A stretch of DNA of 64,000 bases from Diphasiastrum complanatum (taxonomy: Eukaryota > Streptophyta > Lycopodiopsida > Lycopodiales > Lycopodiaceae): assembly GCA_029204225.1 (NCBI GenBank), contig CM055113.1, positions 23,990,357 to 24,054,356 on the forward strand, written 5' to 3'. The translations under genes were made by a program, and so were the position numbers. Below are positions 1 to 12,524 of the stretch, one piece after another (positions within the stretch are counted from its first letter, which is position 1; every line of letters begins with the position of its first letter). The notes under the pieces were generated by a model. It was not told where the DNA came from. It was given only the letters and a program-made list of their open reading frames with translations, and searched no databases.

Positions 1-1636
1 TGGTTGGCACTGGACAGCAATCCAGATGTAGGCAAAAAATATCACTGATTATGTTTGATGAGTAATCGCTGGCCAGTGCTCTCTCTGTAGTGGAATTGGC
101 CGTTGGCCAGTGCTTCTTTTTGAGTAGAAATTCCATTATGCTACTGCGATGAAGCATAGCCTTGCATGCATGCATAACTCCACGCATTTTGTAGTATGTA
201 ATGATTGCAAAAGTGCGATCGATGCTGTCTTTACTTATTGTTTCCATTGATACCAATGATGAATTGTTATATGTGGTTGATAAGAGCACTCCTACTACTC
301 CATTGGTTGTAACTTGGTATGATTGGTTGCTCTAGATGATTGCTCTAGTAGTATGATAGAAACTATGATTATTGCTGCCTTTGATAAAGAGTAGAATGGC
401 TTCTAAAGAGTGTAGCATGAGGAAAGCTTGGCTTGATTGTTTTTTCCTGAGAAGACGTGTGCATAGAACATGATAATTTGTATGATGTGGATATTGCGGA
501 GAAGGAAATGCTCTTGAAAAATTTGAATGATAAGTTAATAATCTGTGGCAAAATGATGGATTAACTATTGTTAAAGACTATGAGGGTGGTAGAAGTACTC
601 TACGCTTAACACAATGCTTTCGGTTTGAATCTTCTAGCACGTAGGTGGTTTGTTAAAATAGCTGAAGGTGGATAATTTGCAAGAGATGACTTCGTCTATC
701 ATTCAGGTACGATGCTATACAAAATTGCACCAATACGGTGGGTAGCCTTACTCGTTACTACAAGAAATCTTATCCATGCATGATAATACTGAAATTGCTT
801 CCTTTAATGATAGTAACTAATAAAGTTAGAAAAGGTTGATCTTATGTACGTTAAAATAGACATGAGCTTGTAGTTTTTGTTTAATTAAGTTTGCTTGCAT
901 CTTGTGTCCCAGTGTTGTTTGTAAGGTCACGTACTCATATAGAGCTTGACAATGGTACACTTGAATGGCATGGATTTGCCCAAGTTGTTCAGTGTTTGGA
1001 CTCCCGGAAAACAGTTATGGGATATCCATGGGGGCTAGCATAGCACAGAGGTGCTCTAGTACCTAGCGTTGTGACCATAGTCGTATCTCTGTCCATCAGT
1101 ATAGTGAAGGATAGTTGCTTACATGTAAAATGTAAATGTGAACCTAATACATTTCTTTTGCTCTTGTATTGATCAGTATGGCTTGTGTCCTGATACGACT
1201 TCGTTAAAGGGCAGATGTATTGCTTAGTAATGAAGTAAATGATTGGGAAGATTGGACGTACTTTCTATAAATGCAATTTAGCTGATAAAGTAGTGAATCT
1301 TGTTTCGGACATGGATAACAACTGATGCTCAGCTATGACACCTGTCTTCCTCGTGCGACTAACTTGTGCGGTTTTGTTGTGTGGGATGGTGGCAGGTAAC
1401 AGCTGTGTGTCTTAAAACTTGCTTTGCTTTATGGTACTCTGTACTGTTATACTTTATACAGCTGTATTTTTACTTATTATGCTATAAATTGAAGGGTTCA
1501 AAGGGTTAGGTCTTGACTTGTCAAGAGAGACTATGTGAAATCTTGTTACTCTCTCTCTCTTGGGCTATTGCTGCCTCTGTCTAGGGGACAATTTATAATG
1601 CTTGCCGGTATGCATCACACTCGAATCCATCGGGAT
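1..1636. other. unannotated, AT-rich, nothing recognised
   Basis: I see no long open frame, RNA gene or recognisable transposon domain here on either strand. The stretch lies just beyond the 3' side of the gypsy integrase relic that begins at about 1637 on the - strand, so part of it may be decayed 3' sequence of that element. I could not recognise any of it. Confidence 0.4.
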
Positions 1637-2300
1637 TCACAAAAATACTCAATCCCCCACTTGGAAGTCTTTCGGTGATCTTTTCAAATTTGAATAATGC
1701 CAATCCCCATCCTGGGCACTCTGGACATTTCCACGTGCAATCTGTAGCATTTCCTGCATATCATGTAGGAAATCCACTACTCTCTGAAACTTGATCGTCC
1801 GAGTCTCAATCACGATGGGTGATATATGTTTAAATCTATACATAAGCACGTACGAGCTATAACCGGTAGCCAACTGCTTACTATAACTCAATCTCCATCA
1901 AGGATAACTTCCACTCTGAGGAGATTGCTATCAAAACATATATACTCTGATCTTATGATCACACAAGTAATCCTTCTTTTAAACGATCAAGTATAACTAG
2001 AATCTAAATTATGATTCGTCAATCATAATTCATCGGATTCTTGTCCTATACTCAATAAAAGAACGTAACTACCAATGATCAGTAGAACTTTAAACTCAGA
2101 GTCATCTCTAGTTTAACAAATATGGCCGACCAAAAGTGACCAACAAACTACAAATCACGAATGTTCATAATGCCACTTTGGTAATCCCTGAAGCCAAAAC
2201 AGATACTCTAATTACTTGGTCTTTACCCAAATAAACATAGTCGATTTGGTAAACATAGTCATTACCAAAATTTTACTATCTTATTTATCCTTCCGGGGTA
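1637..2300 (-). pseudogene. Ty3/gypsy integrase relic
   Basis: The - strand carries pieces of a gypsy integrase. Near 2240-2290 a core start resembles the family's 'V.D..TKS..F..V' stretch. Near 2100-2170 follows a decayed '(L)HGLPK..VSD..' region ending in a GHFW-like stretch. From 1891 to about 1650 there is an integrase C-terminus with FLHDMQEMLQIARGNV and SPKDFQVGD. It then runs into in-frame stops where the family has VFLRIP. Several frames are needed to read it, so it is dead. It matches a + strand relic at 33484-33790 in both coding and nearby non-coding words. The LTR upstream on the same strand (3091-2695) probably belongs to the same element, with gag and reverse transcriptase deleted between them. 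Confidence 0.75.
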
Positions 2301-2694
2301 ATTTTACCATGAACACAATCATTTCCTATGGATTAGGTGATCTGGAATAACTTAAGATTTACCGAAACCTCATTATGTGAAGTTCTAACTTTTTGGCAAC
2401 CAACAACTATCCAACTTTTTGGCGACCAACAACTATTCAACTCTTCTGAGTCTTCCAGGATAACATTCTATCAATTCGAAATGAGAAAAGATAAGGCCAA
2501 AAAGTCTCGTGTATCTATGCATACACATCTGTAAATGAATCCAAAATGACTCATAGATGCTGTGACTTATAAGCAATACATTTCAACAATAATATCCAAT
2601 ATAAAGTCCTAATCCAAGGATCCTATTCTAAGCATGCCAATCACAAGCAACACAAGAGAATCAGATGGTGGACAAACCAACCCAACCAAACCTA

Positions 2695-3091
2695 GATCGA
2701 ACGGATCTAGCCCCCAAGCTATGGATCAATCACAAAGAGAAATGAGGCATCACACCAACAGCATACGGCTGCCAGTCTCACAATCAAGGATACACTAGTG
2801 AGAGCCCAATAGGTATACTTATACCCTCCAAGGCTCATACACCACTAGTAGTGCATTGTGACACCTCACTAGACACCTCTGTAGCCTATCTGGGCCATGT
2901 CATCTAGTTCCCAATGACTCATTGATAAACCCATACAAATCCACCATCAAGTATTTAGGCCTACAACCATTAATTATGACCATGTACACATAAGGGCCCC
3001 AATTCCCTTATAGTCACAATTAACTTACATGTTGTTGGTCTACCGGTCCCTAGCGTGGACACGCTACCCGAGACCAATCATGGGCATGACA
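2695..3091 (-). repeat. gypsy LTR, 5' part
   Basis: Read on the - strand this segment starts TGTCATGCCC and matches the + strand segment 29198-29570 over most of its length, including a shared stretch around 'GGGTATAAGTATACC' and 'TTGGGCTCTCACTAGTG'. Two loci that start at the same base and run in parallel show the terminus of an LTR. It starts exactly where the copia integrase frame of the neighbouring element stops, so the gypsy element inserted into that copia element. The 3' end of the LTR is not resolved. Confidence 0.7.
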
Positions 3092-3715
3092 AAAATCATC
3101 AATAAAAGTTACATACATTTTAGCACCACCATTGCTAATTGTAGTAACACCATGAATATCCGAATGCACAACTTGAAAAGGCTTAGTATATCTAGATGTA
3201 GATTTTTTATAAGGTAATCTATGCGACTTTGATAAAACAAATTGTTCACAAACATAATTCATGCTAGTTAGAGATCTTGGAAGACCAAACATAACTTCCT
3301 TCCTTGCCATTACCTCCAATGACTTGAAGTTGAGGTGTCTCATCCTCTTGTGCCATACCTCGTGCATTGACAATTGCTCCTTTGCCATACATCCAACTTA
3401 AAAGGGTAGCAACAACACAAACATCAAGTTTGAACACAATTCACCTTGTCTCTTCCCTTTTGCAATCACAATATCCTTCCTTTTAATCCATCACCATCAA
3501 ACTCCACCTTAAGACCCTTATTTAGCATTTGAATAAAACTAAGATGGCTCTTAGTAATAGATGGAATGAACAAAACATCCTTCAAATGAACATTCCTATT
3601 TGTAGAGAGAGAAATATGAATTGTGCCAATTCCTTTAATTGCACACTCACCATCATTGGCTGTGTAGATCACCCCTCTTGTTACCTTCATGTTGGAGATT
3701 AAGCTCACAGTTTCC
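3092..3715 (-). pseudogene. Ty1/copia protease end, GAG-pre-integrase and integrase start (copia 1)
   Basis: On the - strand, 3708-3466 encodes the second half of a copia protease region (GIGTIHI, then a 'VLFIPSI' stretch). 3388-3092 encodes the GAG-pre-integrase domain (HEVWHKRMRHLNFKSLEVMA) and the integrase start (VVHSDIHG, YVTFIDDF). A frame break near 3390-3466 separates the two. The integrase stops abruptly after FIDDF at the border of the gypsy LTR. The same family is present on the + strand at 56710-58585, where the homologous stretch reads on through the rest of integrase and reverse transcriptase. Here that remainder was not found beyond the gypsy insertion. Confidence 0.8.
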
Positions 3716-5035
3716 TCCTTGGTGTTTCTATTTCAATTCAAGATTCTTCCTACACATTTTTTATCCTTGATGTAATATAGATCTAGGGTTAGATGCAACC
3801 TCTTTTAGGTTTTATGTCTGCTCATCTGATACCGGCAGGAATCACAGTTTTCTGTTTTGTCATTCTGCATATTTAGTCGTGTTTCTTGACACAGACTCCA
3901 GTGCCTGCAAAACTACTCTCATTTTGTGTATAGAATAATGTCTGGTAAAATACATGGGTTTCTACAAAGCAGTTTGACACCTGCAAACTTTCTACATAGA
4001 ATTGAATCAACCGAACTATTCGAAGGAAGACTACATCGACCTTTTGGCTAATTTTCATCTCTGGACTAAAGGGTATCCATTCTTGTTCTTATCTACATTC
4101 GAATGTCAAAGTATTTGAAGAACATCGAAGACCTGGCCATCTTCGATAACTTCCACTATCAAGTCACTCAACTACTTTTGAAATATCAGAAGTATGCGAA
4201 GTGCCTGACAAATCCATTTACTTTGACGATCGACAGATCCAACTACTTTTGTAATATCTGAAGTATGCGAAGTGTCCGACTAATCCGTTTACTTTGACCA
4301 TTGACAGATCCAACTACTTTTGAAATATCCGAAGTATGTGACAAACTTGACTACTTCAATGACTTCAAGTCATCTGACTCATTGTACATCAAATATCTGT
4401 AAAGTACATTCACAACCAAGTACATAGTTAAACTAAACTAGTCTTGTAATTATAGATTAGTTAAACAATTATTGTAATGACAAGGATGCTGTGTATAAAT
4501 ACATTTCCAACTCGCAATCATTGTAGGTGCAACAGAGTGAAAGATTCAGCATCTAAGTTATCCCACTATTCAGGCTATAACCATTTGTTGCTCTTGCTCC
4601 ATACTGAGCAGATGCTCTTATGACAAAACATTCAGTGTAATATAGAAGCAACATCTTTTACTATCTGTGTCTAACATGGATGTATGCACTCTTATAATTA
4701 CTTGTCTTAGCTCGTTCACTCAGTATGATCAAATCACGAACGTCTCCGACTCCTCAAAATTTGATCAGACGACGGTTGTCTTTGACGCCTGAGGAACAAA
4801 CACTATCTCTCTACACTATCACTTCAAATTCTGTGTTGAACTTCACATTCAAATTGAGTAACAATAATTTCGCACACCGTCAATTCTCTTCAGTGGTTGT
4901 GCTCACAATTTATCTGAGCACGCAATTATTCTAGCAGTCCTAAATGCATGAGCTGTGATTCTGTTTGGCACTTACAATCTCTTCCCTGATTGAGATCATT
5001 CTTGCTGATAGTTAGTAGTAGCCCATATCCGGGGA
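3716..5035. other. 1.3-kb unidentified segment interrupting copia 1
   Basis: The copia protease on the - strand is split. Its N-terminal part, with the DSG motif, ends near 5036, and its C-terminal part resumes near 3715. The sequence between is unrelated to copia coding sequence. It has a TATA-like TGTATAAATAC at about 4491 (+) and a 71-bp tandem repeat. Near 3827-3840 a GATACC word resembles the reverse complement of a primer-binding site. I could not find matching termini or a target duplication, so whether this is a solo LTR or another insertion is open. Confidence 0.45.
4169..4342. repeat. 71-bp tandem repeat, about 2.5 copies
   Basis: Copies start at 4169, 4240 and 4311, each with CAACTACTTTTG followed by AATATC and GAAGTATG. 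The period is exactly 71 and the third copy is truncated at about 4342. Differences between copies are scattered single bases. Confidence 0.85.
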
Positions 5036-6014
5036 GCTATTCCGCACTCCATCCTTTTCTCCCCATCATTTCATATGCCAACAAAGATGAAAAATACTCT
5101 TTGTGAAAGGTCATGTGTGAGTTTGTTCCACTATCAATTTACCAAGGATCAATATCTCCATCATTAGCAACCAAACATGAAGACATCACAAAAGCATCAT
5201 TTTTTGAGTTTTGATCACCAACACCATCCTCATCAAGAGTTAGATTTTCTTGCTTATCACCTTGATTTCTCTTTTTCTTTGACTCCACAATAGAAACATT
5301 TTAGCTTAGATCTATCTTTCTTCTTGCCAAAAAACGTAGAAGCCTCACCTTGATCTTGCTGTGCCTTTGCCCTTGAACTTGCCTTTTGAGAACATAGCCT
5401 CCTTCTCTCCAAGTCGAGAAATCGGAAAGTAGATCCTCCTCTTGATAGAAGCCTAAACTCCTCATTCACCAAGATCTCTTGCAAATCCACCATACTTGGC
5501 AAAGTCTTTTGAATAGCAAAACTTTGAACAAGTTAGCATGATCATCCAACAAGCCATTAAGAACAACTTGAACAAGTTCTACTTCCTTAATGCTTTCATC
5601 ATACATGCTAACTCATCATTGAATGCCTTAACCCTCAAAACAAAAGCATGAGCACTTTCATCCTTCTTTTGTATACATTGAAAGATTTTCCTCCTAAGGG
5701 TTAGTACCCTTGATGTAAACTTGGACTCATAAAGCTTCTTCAAAGCTTCCCAAGCCTCACTTGATGAAGTACACTTACCAACTTCCTTGAGAAGTTCAAT
5801 TGTAACATTCATCTTGATCACATGAAGAGCTTTCTTTGCCCTCCTATCATACCTCAATTGTTCTTGAGGTGCCAAAAGTTTTCTCCACACCTACAAAAAT
5901 ATCCATCAACTCATTCATCTCAAGGAGAGACTCCATTCTCACATTCCAAGTAGAATAGTTGCTTGAGGTAAGTCTATCATTGCTTTTCAACATGAAGCCT
6001 CCATTTGTAGCCAT
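5036..6014 (-). pseudogene. Ty1/copia gag and protease start (copia 1)
   Basis: Gag starts at an ATG at 6014 (MATNGGFMLK) and passes through a UBN2-type gag domain at 5890-5579 (WEALKKLYESKFTSRVLTLR). A zinc-knuckle start lies at 5300-5257 (KLKCFYCG). At about 5155-5107 the protease active site reads DSGTNSHMTFH, with an in-frame TAA two codons before the DSG. At least two frameshifts, one near 5890 and one between 5502 and 5579, and the stop before the protease mean no polyprotein can be made. Family and order (gag, knuckle, protease) are clear. The element continues at 3715 after an interrupting segment. Confidence 0.82.
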
Positions 6015-6419
6015 GTTGCAATGACTTGATCTTCTCTTTCAACCTGTTCCAATGCACAAAGCACTCTCTTGAATGGCAACAAATGAACTCAAGAAGATAT
6101 GGAACTTCTCAAATCTCCTTCTTGCAACAAACCTAGCAAATCCAACCCCTAGAATAAAGGATACTTGATCAACTTATGAACTTTTGTACTTTCTAAGATA
6201 CAATCTTATGAACTTTTGTACTTTCTAAGATTGAAATACACTCTTGAAAAGTCAAACAACTTTAAATACAAGAGATCCAATAAAAAATAGAGTTTCCACA
6301 AAAGTATAAAAAAATTGAATCATTCACTTTTTACATGCAAAAGCTAGAAACTTGTCATAGAATCTTGAAGAATGCAATAAGACCTATATTGAGTTTTGAT
6401 TTACAAAAAATCAATTCTA

Positions 6420-6800
6420 AACATGAAAAATGCTTGATTTTGAGTAGAAATCAATCTAGCATGCTGTAGAATGCTATTTTTTCTTATGTGATTAATCCAC
6501 ACATGTGAGTACTATTGTTGTTCGACCAGAGTTTCATTGATCTGCATGAAATTTTCATTTTTCTCATCCGCGGTAAAAGAAAACCGATGTCACTCGGGAT
6601 GAATAGAGAGTATATGTGAAGAAAATCAGATCACAAAGATCTAATTATGCCCAATGTAGAAATCATGCATCTACTACACATAGAAGATGTAAACTCAATA
6701 AGAACTTGACAAACTCACTTAGGTATGATAATTTATTGTTCCAGTCCGTACAACAACAGTACTCAACAGTTATGTGAAAGGTCATTTGAAGGAAAAACTA
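6420..6800 (-). repeat. likely 5' LTR/leader region of copia 1
   Basis: On the - strand this stretch, upstream of gag, shares words in the same order with 56520-56690, which precedes the related + strand copia at 56710. Examples are a 'CACA(C/T)GTGTG' stretch and 'GTGTGTAGATGC' followed by TTCTACATTGG. LTR ends are not resolved. The stretch 6015-6420 between it and gag has nothing I recognise. Confidence 0.45.
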
Positions 6801-7599
6801 CAATTAGCCAAGTATATAATATCCATTGCTTTTATATATCTGCATTATCATCATCAGAAATGTAGAGCTTTCAAGCTCATCTTGAGATGTAGCAGGTGTC
6901 ATAAGTAAGGCTATAGATTCACCACGTCTAAAATCACTGATGTCGGATTGAAAACAATTGAATTTACCCACATAAAATATGCTAAATGTTTGCACTCAGC
7001 GTCAGTCGACGAGAAACAACATCGATTTTATCTCAAACAAAGTGATGAACAACTCTAGAACAAAGATCAGCTCGTCAATACAGCTTTCCTCTGTCCCAAT
7101 GCCCGACGATGCTATCTTTTGCTTCACAAAATAAGAGAACAAATTTAAGAAATTCATTTTCTAGGATCGGGCATGCAGTGGAGCCAGGTGGCAATACATA
7201 GCGCATCCATGCAAGAGCTGCTCTCCGGACACCCCTGCGTCAATCCACGATAACCTTGAAAGCCATCGAAAGCCATCTGGCATTTTGGTGGACATATTGT
7301 ATTTCCATCCAAAAATAAAAAAATGTAATTATTAAAATATAAAAAAACAAAACAAAACACAGGCACGTCAATACAAATTATTTCACATATCCACATGTCA
7401 AGCACACAAAATCTAAAAATACAAATAAAATTAAAGTTTGTTTAATTCATTCGATTTAAAGCCAAAACACAAGCACGTCAATGTTTCACACAATTGCTAC
7501 TACGTACTCCGTGCAAAGCAAGTTAGGGCCAAAAAAAATATTGATATGTTAAAGTGCCTTTGAGTATAGTATAGAATATGCAAATGCACTGCAACGATC
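6801..7599. other. intergenic, nothing recognised
   Basis: AT-rich sequence without supported coding potential. A GC-richer patch at 7160-7290 is open on the - strand for about 40 codons, but I do not recognise it. There are TATA-like words near 7567-7580, upstream of the possible 5' UTR exon. Confidence 0.35.
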
Positions 7600-7959
7600 G
7601 TTGCACCTTTGGTGAGAGAGAGAGAGAGTGCCTGCAGCCTTCATGGCGTGCGTGTAAGATCTCTCCCCTCATTATACCTCGAATCTTCTAGGGAGCGCTC
7701 CTACCGACTCTTCTACATCGATCTCTTTTTGGACTTAACCGGTCGATGGAGTTGAAAAACTGCCAGGTGCAGGTGAGTTGAGTTTTAGGCCCAGAACCGG
7801 TTCGATCTTGCTGATTCCACATTAAGGGCAGGAGATTTTCAGAGTGCATGCCTTTTTCTTTCTCTCTCAAATTTACATGCCTAGAAAAGAAAGGACAGGC
7901 AGCAATCCTCCGGAGAAGAGCGCAACGGTAGTCACCGACTTGTTGCTGGTCATCCCCAA
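7600..7959 (+). promoter_or_regulatory. possible promoter and 5' UTR exon of the MIP18 gene
   Basis: A short (GA)n tract and a CT-rich, GC-richer stretch are followed by a strong splice donor, CCAA|GTAAGT, after 7959. A splice acceptor TGCAG|CC at 12523-12525 lies just 29 bases before the MIP18 start codon. Many plant housekeeping genes have such a 5' UTR intron. It would span 7960-12524. This is inference from splice signals only. Confidence 0.35.
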
Positions 7960-8316
7960 GTAAGTCTACTCGAAGCTTCAATTACCTTTTACAGCTCCTT
8001 GCTGCATGTATTATCTAATGAAGTGCAATTGCTGTACTTTTGTTGGTTTGTTTAGCGCAACAATACTGGTTTGTATACACCTACACTTCCTATAGCTGAG
8101 CTTGTTTAATCTTCGTATGGACGTTCCTACCTCTAGAAGGCCATGCAGGAAATAGGAAGCTGCAGAAATCTTGCTGCTTAATATTTGGTTCTTTGATTGC
8201 TGCTAAAGTTTTGATTGTTTATTGTAACCGTTCAATGTTGCTGAAAACTGTCTGTTTGCAATGTTGTTGTACTAGAAAGTATGCGATCATGGTTTTGACT
8301 ACTTCCAAATCGGAGA

Positions 8317-8537
8317 TTAGGGTTAGGGTTAGGGCTAGTTGCATTTGATATACTATCAGGATGAGTATCCTAATGAGTCTATATGGCACAAATATTATTT
8401 ATCTTACAAGTGAGTCGTCAATTGACTGAATGTGTCTTTATACTCAATTACAGTTAGGGTTAGGGTTAGGTGCATTTGATATATACTATCAGGATGAGTA
8501 TCCTAATGAGTCAATGTGGCACAAATATTATTTAACC
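8317..8537. repeat. duplicated block with telomere-like TTAGGG runs
   Basis: Two copies (8317-8403 and 8454-8537) each begin with three TTAGGG-like units and continue with GCATTTGATAT, ATCAGGATGAGTATCC and GGCACAAATATTATTTA. A 50-bp spacer separates them. The telomere-like run is at the same edge of both copies. Confidence 0.8.
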
Positions 8538-9582
8538 CCTGGAACCTCTACATATGATTTGTATGGTGAAACATGAAGCTGTAGCAAGGCAAATTGTAGG
8601 TTATGTGACAAACTTCAACATCCATTATAGATTAGTATAGAACACCACAAATCTTTTTCCGAAATCAAACCAATGAAGATGCTGTAAATGATATGAACTG
8701 CCCCACCATAGATGCATGTATGCTAGAAACCCTAACGAATAACAAAACATACTACTCTATGCAATGCAAGGCCACCACTCACTTCGCTTGCATTCATCAT
8801 CCATCATGTAGATAGTTATACACATTCACATGCAATACTTATAAAGTTAATGGACAGGTCAAACATAGTTCCATCTTCTATGCAACATGTTTTCATTACA
8901 AGAGCCTAACTGTTGCTTAGCTTATGCCTTCTCTCTAACACTGTGCCTAGTAAGTTAGAGACCCTGGGTGCCTAGTGAATTGAATCCTAACATGATGGCT
9001 ATCATGAATAGAAATCATTCTTGTGAGAATCTTGTAACTTTTCAATTTTTAAGTATACAACGACAAACACAAAAAAAATGAATTGTTGCTACATTTTAAA
9101 TTCTATTTCTTTCATTTGTTTCGGTCAAAATAATTTGTCACTTTAAAGTACTTCTCTTTCAGGACAAATTCACTTAAAAGTTAAAACATAACCAAACTGA
9201 TTTGTTGCATCTTGTTTCCACATTCATCTTTGTGTATATCCCAAAAAAAAGTTACAGCTTTTCTTTAGATAAGTAGCTATAGATGGTCACAACTTCACAC
9301 TTATCACCATATACATAATACTTGGGAAGTAACATGTTTTAATCGCATTCAATATTCATGTACGTATAACATTCTCTTGAAAATTTGAATCTTTTTAGCT
9401 TCTTCTTTCATGGGTTGAAGTACATCACTTTCAAATAACTCATTTATAAACTCTTACAAAACACGAATCATCATCAAGTACATATAACGTTTCTATTTTC
9501 TCTACCTCTTTGCTTGCCATTTTGTCGTCATTATTGTTGTGCACTTCAATGAAATGCGTCCCCTTAAGAAGGTATTTAAGTT

Positions 9583-10265
9583 CCTTTTGCTTTTCTTCTA
9601 GAAAATTTATTGATTGATCTTCTTCGCTATCTCGATTGTTTTTGAAATCCCTCCAAATTCATTCTCCCCCTTCCTCTCAAACTTTTTGCATGGTGTTTGA
9701 TTTAACTTCTATCCTACCAAGTTCACCACAATAATAGCAATTCTACCTCGTTAAATTTTTGTATGAAAATGATCTCGAATTCACTTATGAATTGTGCTTG
9801 AATCTACATCCGGATTCATAGTGACTATATTTCCCACAACGGAAACAATTTTCTCTTCTTTTTGAAAATGATGTTATGGCCAATGTATGATCTACCTACT
9901 TGCCACTTAGATTTGTATCCACCTTTTGCTGTTCTTCCAGAAAATTTATTGATTGATCTTCTTTGCTATCTTGATTGTTTTTGAAATCTTTCCACATTCA
10001 TTCTCCCCCTTCCTCTCAAACTTTTTGCATGGTGTTTGATTCAACTTCTATCTTACCAAGTTCACCACAATAATAGCAATTCTACCTCGTTAAATTTGTG
10101 TTTAAAAATGATCTCGAATTCACTTATGAATTGTGCGTGAATCTACATTCGGATTCATAGTGACTATATTTTCCAAAGGAAACAATTTTCTCTTCTTTGT
10201 GAAAATGGTGATATGGCCAATGTATGATGATGTACTATGATTTACCTACTTGCCGCTTAGATTTG
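9583..10265. repeat. 339-bp tandem duplication
   Basis: The segment starting at 9583 (CCTTTTGCT...) is repeated from 9922 with a period of 339. The copies are close, with scattered substitutions and small indels. On the - strand both carry the same copia zinc-knuckle sequence. Confidence 0.85.
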
Positions 10266-10490
10266 TATCCACTCCTTTTTAGTTCTTGTTGTAGTAAAAT
10301 TCTAGAAACTTCATCAAAAGAAGGATTTTTCTCTCTTACCATCAATGTATTCACCAAGTCTTGATAAGAGTTTTGTAGATCGCTGACTGTGATATGCTCT
10401 TGATTTGCAAGTAGTCATTCATGTGTCTCCTTGATCCAGGTCAAGTAATCCATCATGGACTTGTTGTCCATCAACTTCATAATGTGAAAT
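9583..10490 (-). pseudogene. Ty1/copia gag relic with duplicated zinc knuckle
   Basis: Read on the - strand, 10470-10270 gives a gag C-terminal stretch (DLVNTLMVREKNPSFDEVSR, then ILLQQELKRSG) with an in-frame stop. Downstream comes a CCHC knuckle, CFRCGKYSHYESGC (C-x2-C-x4-H-x4-C), at about 9850 and again, decayed, in the second copy near 10180. A second knuckle-like CYYCGELG lacks its histidine. No pol sequence follows. The relic lies in the presumed 5' UTR intron of the MIP18 gene, antisense to it. Confidence 0.7.
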
Positions 10491-10619
10491 TTCTTCTCCT
10501 AGAAAAATTGTCAATTCAATGACGTAGCTTTGAACATACTTTGCAAAATATTGAGCTAGCATAGAGGTGGTGGTACTAATGTGTGGGATAGTGTTGTCAA
10601 TCAACAACATCTTGAGTGG

Positions 10620-12524
10620 AAAAAATGCTTTTATGCTCTTTTGTCAAATGGTTTTGCTTCTCATTGGACTGTCCACTCTCTTCATCTTCATTTTTTGACC
10701 TTACTTCTTGACTGGTTTTCAAGTTCCATGAATCAACCATCACAACAAATTTTTTGTTTTTAATTCATGCTTGGAAATATTTGCTGTCTAGTTTGTTATT
10801 CTCTAGTAGCGTGAATGCATCCATCTTTACTCCCATTTTGTCGAATCAACGAATGATATCAGCTGGTGGTTGAAGGAGAGGACATAAGTCATCACACTCC
10901 ATCTATGCTTACTGTTGTTTATCAACTAATGTAGTTTGCTGTCCACTTTTTGACAGATTGAACTTTTGATTGGTCACCTGCAAATTGATCCAATGGTGTG
11001 CTCATTTTTTTTTTGGTATTCTGGATAGCTTGTATAATCAATCTCCCAAGTCTAGCGCATCTTGGAAATAAATTTTGTTGATGATTTGAAACTTCACTTT
11101 GGTTTTTGGTTTCAACTCTCTTTACACAGGTGGACAGTCTTAAAAATAAGGTGTCTTTGAGCCTAGGGCTGTCCTAAAGGTCCAACATAGAAATTTTGCA
11201 AAAAAATGAAATATAACCTCATTGTGAAATGGTTTTTACTTCAAATTGCACTTTAGATCCCTTCACCCTTTGAATGTGCTAACTCATTTTGGGACCATGC
11301 AACATGAAAGTTCTTGATGGTGCATTGGCACTTGCATTCCTTCACACTCCAATTAACAAATTGGGCCACCCAAATGAAAAAATGCAAGCGTTCAAACAAT
11401 CTATGGGCTCTTTATGAAGGGGGTTCTCCCTCGTACCGCAAAGTAGCTTATTGGCATGGGGACAGAGGGGAGACAACTTTGGCCTCGTGCCAATGAGCTA
11501 TTGACACATGGTGGCTAATGGATATTGGGCAATGGATAGTGCTGGGGGTGCCCAACAAAGATTTTGTATTTCTTGCTTTTGTGATTTTTTTCTGGCTATT
11601 GGGGCGCAAGCACGCCCTCAAGCACATAGGATTTTTGCCGGGCCTCCACAGCCACATGCACAACACACTCATGGGGTATAAGTTTTTCTTTTATATATGA
11701 AAAGATGTGAGAATTGCAAAAATTATGGGACAAAAACATAATGTACATGTGGCAAATATTTCATGGACACGCACCATGTGCTGAACTGGTTCGCAGCCAA
11801 ACTGATGCGTGTTAATAAGATGCAGCCCAGCACACGAACTTCTACTTTTCTTGAAAGATCCTTATCTCTCCACATATTTGCATAGAATCTTTGAGGGAAT
11901 CTCGTGACAATCTGTTCTCTCCTTCGCACTAGTCCTCAAGGTCTTTTTGTGCAAGCACTAGTTTAACATTGTTTCTCGTTATTGTCTTGGAAGGATAGGC
12001 AAGAAACAATCTTTTCTACATTGTTTATTTTATGTGCCAGATAAGGACCATATAGTATTTTGCTTGGCCATTCTGGAGGAGCGTTTCCAGACAGAGGTTA
12101 AATATGATATTCTCCTGGGACATTCACTCGGTGACTTTCTTCATGCAAATTTTTGTTGATTCAGATTTTAGACATCAATAGAGAATGAGTGATTCAGTGG
12201 GACATGATGCAAGTGACATTCAGAATTATATCCTGTTGCTCACTATCGTGCTGTTAACATTACACCTGATCTTTTGCTGGAGTTTCCAGACTCCTAAGTT
12301 AATTATGTCTAGTTATGGTTAACACTATAAGCTTTGGAACACACATAGTTTGCATTCTGTTAATATGATGTTGATCTTTGTCTGTTGTCGATGACAAATG
12401 GCTGCCAATGTTCAGTTTCTGATAAATATCTGCCAAAATCTTCTATTTTAATTCTGTTGTCACTGTGGGTGGTTGGATTACAGGTCTTGTTAAGGGTTAA
12501 TTTTGTTTCGTTTTGCTCATGCAG
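10620..12524. other. nothing recognised; presumed 5' UTR intron of the MIP18 gene
   Basis: AT-rich with only short open frames. 10620-10900 may be decayed leader or N-terminal gag sequence of the neighbouring copia relic. The stretch ends in a polypyrimidine-like run and TGCAG, a credible splice acceptor at 12523-12524. Confidence 0.4.

Noticed and set aside
3716..5035. Calling this segment a solo LTR
   Set aside because: It has a TATA-like word and a primer-site-like word, but I could not find TG...CA ends with a 5-bp duplication.
7154..7405. 83-codon - strand open frame with a GC-richer core
   Set aside because: Not recognised in any frame and without start or splice support.
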